In this document: one piece after another, positions 37,741 to 45,805 of the stretch | Numbering within the stretch: the stretch's first letter is position 1 | How the letters are laid out: the number at the start of each line of letters is the position of its first letter | Assembly (NCBI RefSeq): GCF_008080435.1 | Contig: NZ_VRKN01000015.1 | Location: forward strand, 1 to 64,000 | DNA: 64,000 nucleotides | From: Enterobacter asburiae | GTDB lineage: Bacteria > Pseudomonadota > Gammaproteobacteria > Enterobacterales > Enterobacteriaceae | Direction of reading: 5' to 3' | The notes under the pieces: model-generated | What the model was told of the DNA's origin: nothing | The model's database searches: none | Seen by the model: only the letters and a program-made list of their open reading frames with translations | Program-made: the position numbers and the translations under genes

Positions 37741-38154
37741 ATGAGCTATGTTACTGAATTTCCGGCTGCCGAGCCGCAGGAAGCCGTTACCCATTTTCTG
37801 CGCCGCCTGAGCGTTGAAACCGACTGTGCTGATGTGCATCATGCCATCGTCAACCATGAGCAGGACTTCGTGCTGCTGCACGTGGTGGGAAGCCCGGAAC
37901 AGTTTGCCCGCCGTCATGTGCCTGGCGCATTGCACCTGCCGCGGAGCCAGATTACCGCTGAGCGTATGGCCCAATGGCCTGAAGGCACGCTGTTCGTCGT
38001 CTACTGTGCAGGACCGCACTGCAACGGCGCGGACAGAGCCGCGCTGAAGCTGGCGCGCCTCGGGCTGCCGGTCAAAATCATGCTCGGAGGGATCACCGGC
38101 TGGGAAGATGAAAAGTTCGCCTTTGCCAGTAGCGAAGCCGTCGTCGCGCTGTGA
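37741..38154 (+). CDS. Rhodanese-like sulfurtransferase
   Basis: A 137-residue single-domain rhodanese. FVLLHVVGSPEQFARRHVPG and ALHLPRSQI are the family strands, and VVYCAGPHCNGADRAALKLA carries the active-site Cys at the start of the CAGPHCN loop. It would transfer sulfane sulfur to thiophilic acceptors such as cyanide, or act in persulfide handling. GAGGAAGGATC precedes the ATG. It is divergent from ftrA across about 94 bp and is probably its target. Confidence 0.88.
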   Translation: MSYVTEFPAAEPQEAVTHFLRRLSVETDCADVHHAIVNHEQDFVLLHVVGSPEQFARRHVPGALHLPRSQITAERMAQWPEGTLFVVYCAGPHCNGADRAALKLARLGLPVKIMLGGITGWEDEKFAFASSEAVVAL

Positions 38155-38224
38155 ACATGAATTTTTTTCAACACCCGTGAAATTTTCTCGTTTGCCGGAA
38201 GGCGGCAGGTATGACATCTTTTTT

Positions 38225-38256
38225 GGACATTTAGACATCCAGAAGTCTAAAGATTC
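38225..38256 (+). promoter_or_regulatory. MetJ boxes upstream of the MetE-like gene
   Basis: Four tandem 8 bp units, GGACATTT, AGACATCC, AGAAGTCT, AAAGATTC (38225-38256). The two central ones match the AGACGTCT met-box consensus at 6 and 7 of 8. MetJ binds two or more adjacent boxes as dimers with S-adenosylmethionine, so the following gene should be repressed when methionine is plentiful. Confidence 0.75.
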
Positions 38257-38310
38257 AAATGATGAATTATCACTGCTGGCAATTATCGCCGGCAGACTGA
38301 GGAGATTTCC

Positions 38311-39414
38311 ATGCAACGACAGCACGCCCCGTACCGCGCCGATGTAGTCGGCAGTTTTTTACGCCCGGATGCCATCAAACAGGCTCGCCTGAAGTTCGCC
38401 AGCGGCGAAATTGATGCCGGACAGCTTCGCGCTGTGGAAGACGATGCCATTCGCCACGTCGTTGAGCAGCAGTGCGCGTGCGGCCTGCATGTCGTGACCG
38501 ACGGTGAATTTCGCCGTGCCTGGTGGCACTTCGACTTCTTCGACGGTTTGCAGGGCGTTGAGCGTTACGATTCACAGCAGGGCATCCAGTTTAACGGGGT
38601 GCAAACCAAAGCCCACGGCGTGCGCGTCACCGGCAAGCTGGGCTTTGGCGAGCATCCAATGCTCGAAGATTTCCGTTATCTGAAAAGCATCAGCGGTAAT
38701 GCTCAGCCGAAAATGACCATTCCCAGCCCGAGCGTGCTGCATTTCCGCGGAGGCCGTAAAGATATTGATGCGACAGTGTATCCGGACCTGAATGTGTATT
38801 TTGACGATCTGGCGACCACCTGGCGCGACGCCATCCGCGCATTCTACGATGCGGGCTGCCGTTACCTGCAGCTGGACGACACCGTCTGGGCCTATCTCTG
38901 TTCGGACGATCAGCGCCGTCAGATCCGCGAGCGCGGCGATGATGCCGATGAGCTGGCTCGTATCTATGCCCGCGTCCTGAACAAGGCGCTGGAAGGCAAG
39001 CCGGACGATCTGACCATCGGGCTGCACGTCTGTCGCGGTAACTTCCGTTCAACCTGGATTTCCGAAGGCGGCTATGAGCCGGTGGCGGAAGTGCTGTTCG
39101 GGACGGTCAACGTTGACGCGTTCTTCCTTGAATATGATAACGACCGCAGCGGTGATTTCGCGCCATTGCGCTTTGTTCACCCGGGCAAGCAGCAGGTGGT
39201 GCTGGGTCTTATCACCACGAAAAACGGTGAGCTGGAGAACCCTGAGGGTGTTAAAGCCCGTCTGGAAGAGGCGGCGAAATTCGTGGCAAAAGAGCAAATT
39301 TGCCTCAGCCCGCAGTGCGGCTTTGCCTCTACCGAAGAGGGTAACAGCCTGAGTGAAACCCAGCAGTGGGACAAAGTCCGTCTGGTCACGCAGATCGCCA
39401 GCGAAGTCTGGTAA
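38311..39414 (+). CDS. Cobalamin-independent methionine synthase II family protein (MetE C-terminal-like, YxjG/YxjH)
   Basis: A 367-residue single TIM barrel matching the catalytic C-terminal half of MetE. Zinc-site residues are visible: GLHVCRGNFRSTW (His and Cys) and LSPQCGFAST (Cys), with YLQLDDTVWAYL and FFLEYDNDRSGDF in the barrel. Family members methylate homocysteine or related thiols, but the methyl donor of these short forms is not settled. GAGGAG lies 7 nt upstream of the ATG. MetJ boxes directly upstream place it in the methionine regulon. It is followed by an inverted repeat that also looks like an NtrC site. Confidence 0.9.
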   Translation: MQRQHAPYRADVVGSFLRPDAIKQARLKFASGEIDAGQLRAVEDDAIRHVVEQQCACGLHVVTDGEFRRAWWHFDFFDGLQGVERYDSQQGIQFNGVQTKAHGVRVTGKLGFGEHPMLEDFRYLKSISGNAQPKMTIPSPSVLHFRGGRKDIDATVYPDLNVYFDDLATTWRDAIRAFYDAGCRYLQLDDTVWAYLCSDDQRRQIRERGDDADELARIYARVLNKALEGKPDDLTIGLHVCRGNFRSTWISEGGYEPVAEVLFGTVNVDAFFLEYDNDRSGDFAPLRFVHPGKQQVVLGLITTKNGELENPEGVKARLEEAAKFVAKEQICLSPQCGFASTEEGNSLSETQQWDKVRLVTQIASEVW

Positions 39415-39431
39415 AACCTCCTCCTCAGCGC

Positions 39432-39448
39432 TGCATTATAAAAGTGCA
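39432..39448 (+). promoter_or_regulatory. NtrC-type enhancer site
   Basis: TGCATTATAAAAGTGCA fits the NtrC consensus TGCACY-N5-RGTGCA with one mismatch. It is centred roughly 105 bp upstream of the start expected from the sigma-54 promoter. The arms extend outward (CAGCGC / GCGCTG, 39426-39454), so the same repeat may also act as a weak terminator for the preceding gene. Confidence 0.65.
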
Positions 39449-39519
39449 GCGCTGTGCCATTCTGAGACGTTCTCTTTACATCCTGCGTTCCACCTCCTGA
39501 AATAGCGCGCCCTCCATTC

Positions 39520-39535
39520 TGGCATCCTTTTTGCT
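39520..39535 (+). promoter_or_regulatory. Sigma-54 promoter of urtABCDE
   Basis: TGGCATCCTTTTTGCT carries the TGGCA (-24) and TTGCT (-12) elements in exact spacing (consensus TGGCAC-N5-TTGCW), 81 bp before the urtA start. With the NtrC-type site upstream, it predicts induction of urea uptake during nitrogen limitation. Confidence 0.85.
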
Positions 39536-39616
39536 CCTGCTTCGCTGACACCTTTATTTCCGCGTCCACGCCGTAACGGACGTTTTCGCACAGCGTTCTT
39601 TTTCAGGAGTGAAAAT

Positions 39617-40888
39617 ATGCAGCGTCGTACCTTATTAAAAGCTTTTGCGTTATCCGCGTCCGTCGTGGCGATGGGAATGAGTTTTGGCGTACAGGCGGCC
39701 GATACCATCAAAGTGGGGATCATGCATTCTCTTTCCGGCACCATGGCCATCTCCGAAACGCCGCTGAAGGACGTTGCCCTGATGACGATTGATGAAATCA
39801 ACGCCAAAGGCGGTGTGCTGGGCAAGAAGCTGGAGCCGGTGGTGGTGGATCCGGCCTCAAACTGGCCGCTGTTTGCCGAGAAAGCGCGCCAGCTGTTAAG
39901 TCAGGATAAAGTGGCGGTCGTGTTCGGCTGCTGGACGTCGGTGTCGCGCAAATCCGTGCTGCCGGTGTTTGAGGAACTGAACGGCCTGCTGTTCTACCCG
40001 GTGCAATATGAAGGCGAAGAGATGTCGCCGAACGTCTTCTATACCGGTGCGGCACCGAACCAGCAGGCCATCCCGGCGGTGGAATACCTGATGAGCGAAG
40101 ACGGCGGCGCGGCGAAACGCTTCTTCCTTCTGGGCACCGATTACGTCTACCCGCGCACCACCAACAAGATCCTGCGCGCTTTCCTGCATTCGAAAGGGGT
40201 AGAGGATAAGGACATCGAAGAGGTTTACACCCCGTTTGGCCATAGCGACTACCAGACCATCGTCGCCAACATCAAGAAATTCTCCGCCGGTGGTAAAACC
40301 GCCGTGGTGTCGACCATCAACGGCGATTCCAACGTGCCATTCTACAAAGAGCTGGCTAACCAGGGGCTGAAGGCGACCGACGTGCCGGTGGTGGCGTTCT
40401 CCGTGGGCGAAGAAGAGCTGCGCGGGATCGACACCAAACCGCTGGTCGGCAACCTGGCCGCGTGGAACTACTTTGAATCCGTGGATAATCCGACCAACCA
40501 GGCCTTCGTGGCAGATTACAAAGCCTATGCCAAAGCGCATAAGCTGCCGAACGCCGATACCGTGGTGACCAACGACCCGATGGAAGCTACTTACGTGGGG
40601 ATCCATATGTGGGCGCAGGCAGTGGAAAAAGCGGGTACTACCGACGTGGATAAAGTGCGTGCGGCGATGGCAGGCCAGTCCTTTAAGGCGCCGTCTGGCT
40701 TTACGCTCACCATGGATGCCACCAACCACCATCTGCATAAGCCGGTCATGATCGGTGAAATCGAAGGCAACGGCCAGTTCAACGTGGTGTGGCAGACGGA
40801 GCAGCCGGTACGCGCCCAGCCGTGGAGCCCGTTCATCGCCGGGAATGACAAAAAGCCCGACCAGCCGATGAAAACCGCCAGCAACTAA
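39617..40888 (+). CDS. urtA: Urea ABC transporter substrate-binding protein UrtA
   Basis: A 423-residue periplasmic binding protein. The signal MQRRTLLKAFALSASVVAMG has a Tat-like RRTLLK motif and ends after QAA. The body has the UrtA/AmiC fold: VGIMHSLSGTMAISETPLKD, VAVVFGCWTSVSRKSVLPVF, and VQYEGEEMSPNVFYTGAAPN, which line the urea site. It captures urea with high affinity for UrtBCDE. First gene of a five-gene operon, under a sigma-54 promoter with an NtrC-type site. Length and order are typical. Confidence 0.95.
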   Translation: MQRRTLLKAFALSASVVAMGMSFGVQAADTIKVGIMHSLSGTMAISETPLKDVALMTIDEINAKGGVLGKKLEPVVVDPASNWPLFAEKARQLLSQDKVAVVFGCWTSVSRKSVLPVFEELNGLLFYPVQYEGEEMSPNVFYTGAAPNQQAIPAVEYLMSEDGGAAKRFFLLGTDYVYPRTTNKILRAFLHSKGVEDKDIEEVYTPFGHSDYQTIVANIKKFSAGGKTAVVSTINGDSNVPFYKELANQGLKATDVPVVAFSVGEEELRGIDTKPLVGNLAAWNYFESVDNPTNQAFVADYKAYAKAHKLPNADTVVTNDPMEATYVGIHMWAQAVEKAGTTDVDKVRAAMAGQSFKAPSGFTLTMDATNHHLHKPVMIGEIEGNGQFNVVWQTEQPVRAQPWSPFIAGNDKKPDQPMKTASN

Positions 40889-40912
40889 GCCATCACTGCA
40901 GGGAGAAACGTC

Positions 40913-42487
40913 ATGAACGCCATGCGCATGTTCATCGCTCTTGTATGGCTTTCCGGACTGCTGCCAGGGATGGCGCAGGCATCGGATGCCGATCGTTTTG
41001 TTGCCGCCAGCCGCAGCCAGCAGGCGGAATTGCTGACGCAGTGGGCCGTCGCGCCGGATGCCGCGAGGCTGCCGCTGCTGCAGGCGCTGCAAAAGGAAAA
41101 TCTGTATACCGACGGCCAAAAGCACGCCTTTGCCCGGCGTAATGGTCAAATGGTGTCGCTCGGTGACGCTAAGGCGGCCGAAGGGGCAACCAAAGCCGTT
41201 CGTCTGACCAACCGGCTGCGCGTGCTGGCCGCCACGGCCATCGCTACGCATCAGCTGGTGAGTGACAGTGTCACCGAAAGGCGAGCGGCGGCACGTCAGC
41301 TTCAGCGGGATGCCCAGCCCGGGATGCTCGCTTTTCTGCAAAAGCGGGTAAACGATGAAACGGACGCGGTGGCACATCAGGCGCTTTTACTGGCGGTGGC
41401 GAATCTCCAGCTAACCAGCCCGCAGGCAGAGGTGCGCCGTAAAGCTGTCGAATTATTAGGGCAGTCCGACGATCCGGACGTGGAGTCCAGACTTACCCCG
41501 TTTACCCAGGCACAGACAGAGCCGGATGCCGGGGTTCGCGCCGCCGCGCAAGAGAGTCTTAGCCAGGTCCAGCATCGACTGATGTGGGGCGATCTGCTGG
41601 GCCAGGCGTTTATGGGGCTGTCCCTGGGGTCAGTGCTGCTGCTGGCGGCGCTGGGGCTCGCCATCACCTACGGCCTGCTGGGCGTCATTAATATGGCGCA
41701 CGGCGAGATGCTGATGCTGGGCGCGTACGCCACGTGGATGGTACAGCAGGCGATGGCCGGGCTTGCGCCTCAGTGGCTGGCGCTCTATCCCGTTATCGCG
41801 CTGCCGGTCGCATTCTGCCTGACTGCGGGCATCGGGATGGTGCTGGAGCGCACCGTGATTCGCCATCTGTACGGTCGTCCGCTGGAAACGCTGCTGGCGA
41901 CGTGGGGGATCAGCCTGATGATTATCCAGCTGGTGCGCATGACGTTTGGTGCCCAGAACCTGGAGGTGGCGAACCCGGCATGGCTGTCTGGCGGGGTGCA
42001 GGTTTTTGCTAACCTGACGCTGCCGTGGAACCGCATTGTGGTGCTGGGCTTCGTGCTGCTGGTGCTGTTCTTTACCTGGCTCATTTTGAATAAAACCCGT
42101 CTGGGGCTGAACGTGCGCGCGGTGACGCAGAACCGCAGCATGGCCGCCTGCTGCGGGGTACCGACAGGTCGCGTCGATATGCTGGCGTTTGGGCTTGGCT
42201 CAGGAATTGCCGGGTTAGGCGGCGTGGCGCTATCGCAGCTCGGTAACGTCGGACCGGAGCTGGGCCAGGGCTATATTATCGACTCTTTCCTCGTGGTTGT
42301 TCTTGGTGGCGTAGGCCAGCTGGCAGGCAGCGTGGCCGCGGCCTTTGGTCTGGGCATTTTCAATAAAATTCTTGAACCGCAGATGGGGGCGGTGCTGGGC
42401 AAGATTGTGATTCTGGTGGCGATCGTGCTGTTTATTCAGAAACGCCCTCAGGGGCTGTTTGCGCTGAAAGGGAGGGTGATTGACTGA
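40913..42487 (+). CDS. urtB: Urea ABC transporter permease UrtB
   Basis: A 524-residue permease of the LivH type. A signal peptide (MRMFIALVWLSGLLPGMAQA) is followed by an extra periplasmic domain of about 190 residues with repeat-like helices (AVAHQALLLAVANLQL, KAVELLGQSDDPDVESR), a UrtB feature. From about residue 220 come eight or so membrane helices, including GLLGVINMAHGEMLMLGAYA and GLGSGIAGLGGVALSQLGNV, the coupling segment. It overlaps urtC by one base (TGATG). GGGAGAA precedes the start, 24 bp after urtA. Confidence 0.95.
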   Translation: MNAMRMFIALVWLSGLLPGMAQASDADRFVAASRSQQAELLTQWAVAPDAARLPLLQALQKENLYTDGQKHAFARRNGQMVSLGDAKAAEGATKAVRLTNRLRVLAATAIATHQLVSDSVTERRAAARQLQRDAQPGMLAFLQKRVNDETDAVAHQALLLAVANLQLTSPQAEVRRKAVELLGQSDDPDVESRLTPFTQAQTEPDAGVRAAAQESLSQVQHRLMWGDLLGQAFMGLSLGSVLLLAALGLAITYGLLGVINMAHGEMLMLGAYATWMVQQAMAGLAPQWLALYPVIALPVAFCLTAGIGMVLERTVIRHLYGRPLETLLATWGISLMIIQLVRMTFGAQNLEVANPAWLSGGVQVFANLTLPWNRIVVLGFVLLVLFFTWLILNKTRLGLNVRAVTQNRSMAACCGVPTGRVDMLAFGLGSGIAGLGGVALSQLGNVGPELGQGYIIDSFLVVVLGGVGQLAGSVAAAFGLGIFNKILEPQMGAVLGKIVILVAIVLFIQKRPQGLFALKGRVID

Positions 42488-43560
42488 TGAGCCAGCCGCT
42501 GACCTTAACGCTGGCGCGCAAAGCGCCACGCACCACGCAACTTGCAGGCAGCCTGCTGGTGGTGTGTCTGCTGATATTACCGTTTTTTGCCTTACTGCCT
42601 GCGACGCATCCGCTGGCGCTGTCGACCTGGATGCTGACGCTGATTGGTAAGATCCTCTGCTATGCCATCGTTGCGGTGGCGCTGGATCTGGTGTGGGGCT
42701 ATGCCGGGATGCTCTCTCTTGGACACGGCATCTTCTTCGCCCTGGGCGGCTACGCGATGGGGATGTACCTGATGCGCCAGGCCGCAGGTGACGGTCTGCC
42801 TGCGTTTATGTCGTTTCTTTCCTGGAGCGACCTGCCGTGGTTCTGGTGGGGAACCCAGCATTTTGCCTGGGCGCTGGTGCTGATTGTACTGGTTCCGGGG
42901 CTGCTGGCGCTGGTGTTTGGCTGGTTTGCCTTCCGCTCAAAGATAAAAGGGGTCTACTTCTCGATTATGACCCAGGCGCTGACCTATGCCGGGATGCTGC
43001 TGTTCTTTCGCAACGAAACCGGTTTTGGCGGCAATAACGGTTTTACCGGCTTCACCACGCTGCTCGGGTTTTCGGTGACGGAAACGACCACCCGTATCGC
43101 GCTGTTTCTGGCGACCGTGCTGTTGCTGCTCCTGGCGTTGGGCACCGGATTTGCGCTGGCGAAGAGCAAGTTTGGCCGCATCCTGACCGCCGTTCGCGAC
43201 GCCGAAAATCGCCTGACGTTTTGCGGCTACGATCCGCGCGGGTTCAAGCTGCTGGTATGGACGCTTTCTGCCGTGCTGTGCGGCCTGGCGGGGGCGCTGT
43301 ACGTCCCGCAGGTGGGCATTATTAATCCCGGTGAAATGTCACCGACGAACTCGATAGAAGCGGCCATCTGGGTGGCGCTGGGTGGGCGCGGCACGCTGGT
43401 CGGGCCGGTGATTGGCGCAGCGCTGGTAAACGGTGCGAAGAGCTTTTTCACCGTCGCGATGCCGGAATACTGGCAGCTGTTTCTGGGGCTGATTTTCATC
43501 GCCGTCACGCTGTTTTTACCGCGCGGCGTCTACGGTCTGTTTCGAAAGGGAGAGAAATAA
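42487..43560 (+). CDS. urtC: Urea ABC transporter permease UrtC
   Basis: A 357-residue LivM-type permease with about nine to ten membrane helices. GYAGMLSLGHGIFFALGGYA and the large GFGGNNGFTGFTTLLGFSVT segment are characteristic, as is the coupling region AENRLTFCGYDPRGFKLLVW. It pairs with UrtB to form the urea channel. It overlaps both neighbours by one base (TGATG and TAATG), so the three are translationally coupled. Confidence 0.95.
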   Translation: MSQPLTLTLARKAPRTTQLAGSLLVVCLLILPFFALLPATHPLALSTWMLTLIGKILCYAIVAVALDLVWGYAGMLSLGHGIFFALGGYAMGMYLMRQAAGDGLPAFMSFLSWSDLPWFWWGTQHFAWALVLIVLVPGLLALVFGWFAFRSKIKGVYFSIMTQALTYAGMLLFFRNETGFGGNNGFTGFTTLLGFSVTETTTRIALFLATVLLLLLALGTGFALAKSKFGRILTAVRDAENRLTFCGYDPRGFKLLVWTLSAVLCGLAGALYVPQVGIINPGEMSPTNSIEAAIWVALGGRGTLVGPVIGAALVNGAKSFFTVAMPEYWQLFLGLIFIAVTLFLPRGVYGLFRKGEK

Positions 43561-44357
43561 TGCAGCCTGCCGAAGGGTTATTTACCCGCCAGTTGCCCGG
43601 CGATCGTTACCGGGACCAGACCGACCCGGTGCTTCAGCTTGAGGCCATTAACGTCAATTTTGATGGATTTCAGGCCCTGACCGATCTCTCGCTGAATATC
43701 GGCGTGGGCGAGTTGCGCTGCGTGATAGGCCCTAACGGAGCCGGTAAAACCACGCTGATGGACGTCATCACCGGCAAAACGCGGCCAAAGAGCGGCAGGG
43801 CGATTTACGATCAGTCCATCGACCTGACTGCACTGGAGCCTGCGGCCATTGCCCGCCAGGGGATCGGGCGTAAATTCCAGAAACCCACCGTTTTTGAAGC
43901 GCTGACGGTGTGGGAAAACCTGGAGATCGCCATGAAAACCGATAAATCCGTCTGGGCGAGCCTGCGGGCAACGCTCAACGGTGAACAGCGCGACCGCATT
44001 GATGAGATGCTGGTTTTGCTGCGCCTTAGCAGCGAGCGCGACCGCCGCGCCGGGCTGCTTTCCCACGGGCAAAAACAGTTTCTGGAAATCGGTATGCTTC
44101 TGGTGCAGGACCCGCACCTGTTGCTGCTGGATGAACCGGCCGCCGGGATGACCGACGCGGAAACGGAATACACCGCCGAGCTGTTCAAAACGCTGGCGGG
44201 TAAGCATTCCCTGATGGTGGTGGAGCACGATATGGGCTTTGTGGAAACCATCGCCGACCACGTGACGGTGCTGCATCAGGGCCGCGTGCTGGCGGAAGGT
44301 TCGCTTCGCGAGGTGCAGGCCAACGAGCAGGTGATTGAGGTCTATCTGGGACGTTAA
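43560..44357 (+). CDS. urtD: Urea ABC transporter ATP-binding protein UrtD
   Basis: A 265-residue LivG-type ATPase. Walker A GPNGAGKTT near residue 60, Q-loop in GRKFQKPTVFEALTVWENL, signature LSHGQKQFLEIG, Walker B LLLLDEPAAG and switch His in VVEHDMGFV are all present. It drives urea import with UrtE on the cytoplasmic face. The start codon overlaps the urtC stop (TAATG). Ends 9 bp before urtE. Confidence 0.95.
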   Translation: MQPAEGLFTRQLPGDRYRDQTDPVLQLEAINVNFDGFQALTDLSLNIGVGELRCVIGPNGAGKTTLMDVITGKTRPKSGRAIYDQSIDLTALEPAAIARQGIGRKFQKPTVFEALTVWENLEIAMKTDKSVWASLRATLNGEQRDRIDEMLVLLRLSSERDRRAGLLSHGQKQFLEIGMLLVQDPHLLLLDEPAAGMTDAETEYTAELFKTLAGKHSLMVVEHDMGFVETIADHVTVLHQGRVLAEGSLREVQANEQVIEVYLGR

Positions 44358-44366
44358 GGAGAGGTG

Positions 44367-45065
44367 ATGCTACAGGTCAATGAACTGAATCAGTATTACG
44401 GCGGCAGTCATATCCTGCGCGGCGTGAGCTTTGAAGCCATCCCCGGAGAAGTCACCTGCCTGCTGGGGCGCAACGGCGTCGGGAAAACCACGCTGCTAAA
44501 GTGTCTGATGGGGCTGATCCCGGCGAAAACCGGGGAGGTCATCTGGCAGGGTAAAAAGATCACCCACAGCAAGCCGCACCAGCGGGTGCAGTCGGGCGTG
44601 GCGTATGTTCCGCAGGGCCGCGAGATTTTCCCGCGCCTGACCGTGGAAGAGAACCTCCTGCTGGGGCTGTCGCGATTTTCCGCCCGCGAGGCGAAGCAGG
44701 TGCCGGACGAGATTTGGCAGCTTTTCCCGGTGCTTAAAGAGATGAAACATCGCCGCGGGGGCGACCTCTCCGGCGGGCAGCAACAGCAGCTGGCGATTGG
44801 TCGCGCCCTGGCGAGCCGCCCACAACTGCTGATTCTGGATGAGCCGACCGAAGGCATACAGCCGTCGGTGATCAAAGAGATTGGCCAGGTGATCCGCACC
44901 CTGGCGGACCGGGGGGATATGGCGATCCTGCTGGTTGAGCAATTTTACGACTTTGCCGCCGAGCTGGCCGACAGCTACCTGCTGATGTCGCGCGGTACGA
45001 TTATTCAGCGCGGACGGGGTGAAAACATGGAGCAGGAGGGTGTTCGCGGGCTGGTTGCGATTTGA
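44367..45065 (+). CDS. urtE: Urea ABC transporter ATP-binding protein UrtE
   Basis: A 232-residue LivF-type ATPase: Walker A GRNGVGKTT, Q-loop in YVPQGREIFPRLTVEENLLL, signature LSGGQQQQLAIGRALASRPQ, Walker B LLILDEPTEG. I use ATG 44367 rather than the GTG one codon earlier, because AAGGAG is then 5 nt away instead of 2. Last gene of urtABCDE. Its stop codon overlaps the first bases of the Zur box of zinT. No urease genes follow, so urea breakdown must be encoded elsewhere. Confidence 0.95.
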   Translation: MLQVNELNQYYGGSHILRGVSFEAIPGEVTCLLGRNGVGKTTLLKCLMGLIPAKTGEVIWQGKKITHSKPHQRVQSGVAYVPQGREIFPRLTVEENLLLGLSRFSAREAKQVPDEIWQLFPVLKEMKHRRGGDLSGGQQQQLAIGRALASRPQLLILDEPTEGIQPSVIKEIGQVIRTLADRGDMAILLVEQFYDFAAELADSYLLMSRGTIIQRGRGENMEQEGVRGLVAI

Positions 45066-45086
45066 AATGTTATAATATAACATTTG
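45064..45086 (+). promoter_or_regulatory. Zur box of zinT
   Basis: A 23 bp near-perfect palindrome, GAAATGTTATA-A-TATAACATTTG, matching the enterobacterial Zur operator at all but the last base. It begins inside the urtE stop codon and lies 29 bp before the zinT start. Zinc-loaded Zur should repress zinT. Confidence 0.92.
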
Positions 45087-45114
45087 TATTCTTATCAAAC
45101 GGAATGAGGATGTT

Positions 45115-45759
45115 ATGTTGGCTGCACATATTGGAAAATTTGCCATGACTCTGGGGGCGCTGCTGGTCAGCGGTCAGCTTTTTGCACACTCGCACGGCCA
45201 TCAGATGACCGAAGCGGAACAGAAAGCTGCGAGCGGCGTGTTTGAGGATAAGGACGTGAAGGACAGAGCGCTGTCTGACTGGGACGGGACCTGGCAGTCG
45301 GTCTATCCGTTCCTGCTGGACGGCTTGCTGGACCCGGTGTTTAAACAGAAGGCGCAGAAGGATAAAAGCAAATCATTTGATGAGGTAAAAGCCTACTACC
45401 GAACGGGTTATGCGACGGATGTGGATGCCATCGGCATCGAAAATAACGTGATGGAATTCCATAAAGGCAACGCGGTCAGCCGCTGTCATTATGATTACAG
45501 CGGCTACAAAATACTGACCTACGCATCGGGCAAAAAAGGCGTTCGCTACCTGTTTGAGTGTAAGGACGCCAGCAGCAAGGCACCGAAGTTTGTGCAGTTC
45601 AGCGACCACACCATCGCGCCGAAAGCCTCTTCGCACTTCCATATTTTCATGGGCAACACCTCCCACGAGGCGCTGCTGAAAGAGATGGATAACTGGCCGA
45701 CTTATTATCCGAATGAGATGTATAAAGAGCAGGTAGTAGAAGAAATGCTGCACCACTGA
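45115..45759 (+). CDS. zinT: Periplasmic zinc/cadmium-binding protein ZinT
   Basis: A 214-residue lipocalin-like metal chaperone (E. coli 216). Signal peptide ends near FAHS; the mature N-terminus HSHGHQ is His-rich. [18 protein letters not shown] wording, [20 protein letters not shown] and SSHFHIFMG, with the buried-site histidines, are conserved. ZinT delivers zinc to ZnuABC under starvation, in line with the Zur box upstream. It is followed by a REP element. Confidence 0.95.
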   Translation: MLAAHIGKFAMTLGALLVSGQLFAHSHGHQMTEAEQKAASGVFEDKDVKDRALSDWDGTWQSVYPFLLDGLLDPVFKQKAQKDKSKSFDEVKAYYRTGYATDVDAIGIENNVMEFHKGNAVSRCHYDYSGYKILTYASGKKGVRYLFECKDASSKAPKFVQFSDHTIAPKASSHFHIFMGNTSHEALLKEMDNWPTYYPNEMYKEQVVEEMLHH

Positions 45760-45768
45760 TGCTTTATT

Positions 45769-45800
45769 GCCGGGTGGCGGCTACGCCTTACCCGGCCTAC
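45769..45800. repeat. REP element
   Basis: GCCGGGTGGCGGCTACGCCT and the closing CCCGGCCTAC form one REP hairpin between convergent zinT and ydeE. Nearly the same unit as at 23217. Confidence 0.9.
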
Positions 45801-45805
45801 AAACG

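Noticed and set aside
39426..39454. The inverted repeat as a simple terminator of the MetE-like gene
   Set aside because: It has no T-run, and its core fits the NtrC consensus upstream of a sigma-54 promoter; a terminator role is possible but secondary.
39896..41377. A long open frame (493 codons) on the minus strand across urtA and urtB
   Set aside because: It lies opposite two firmly identified genes in GC-rich DNA, is rich in His/Arg/Gly typical of antisense frames, and resembles no family.
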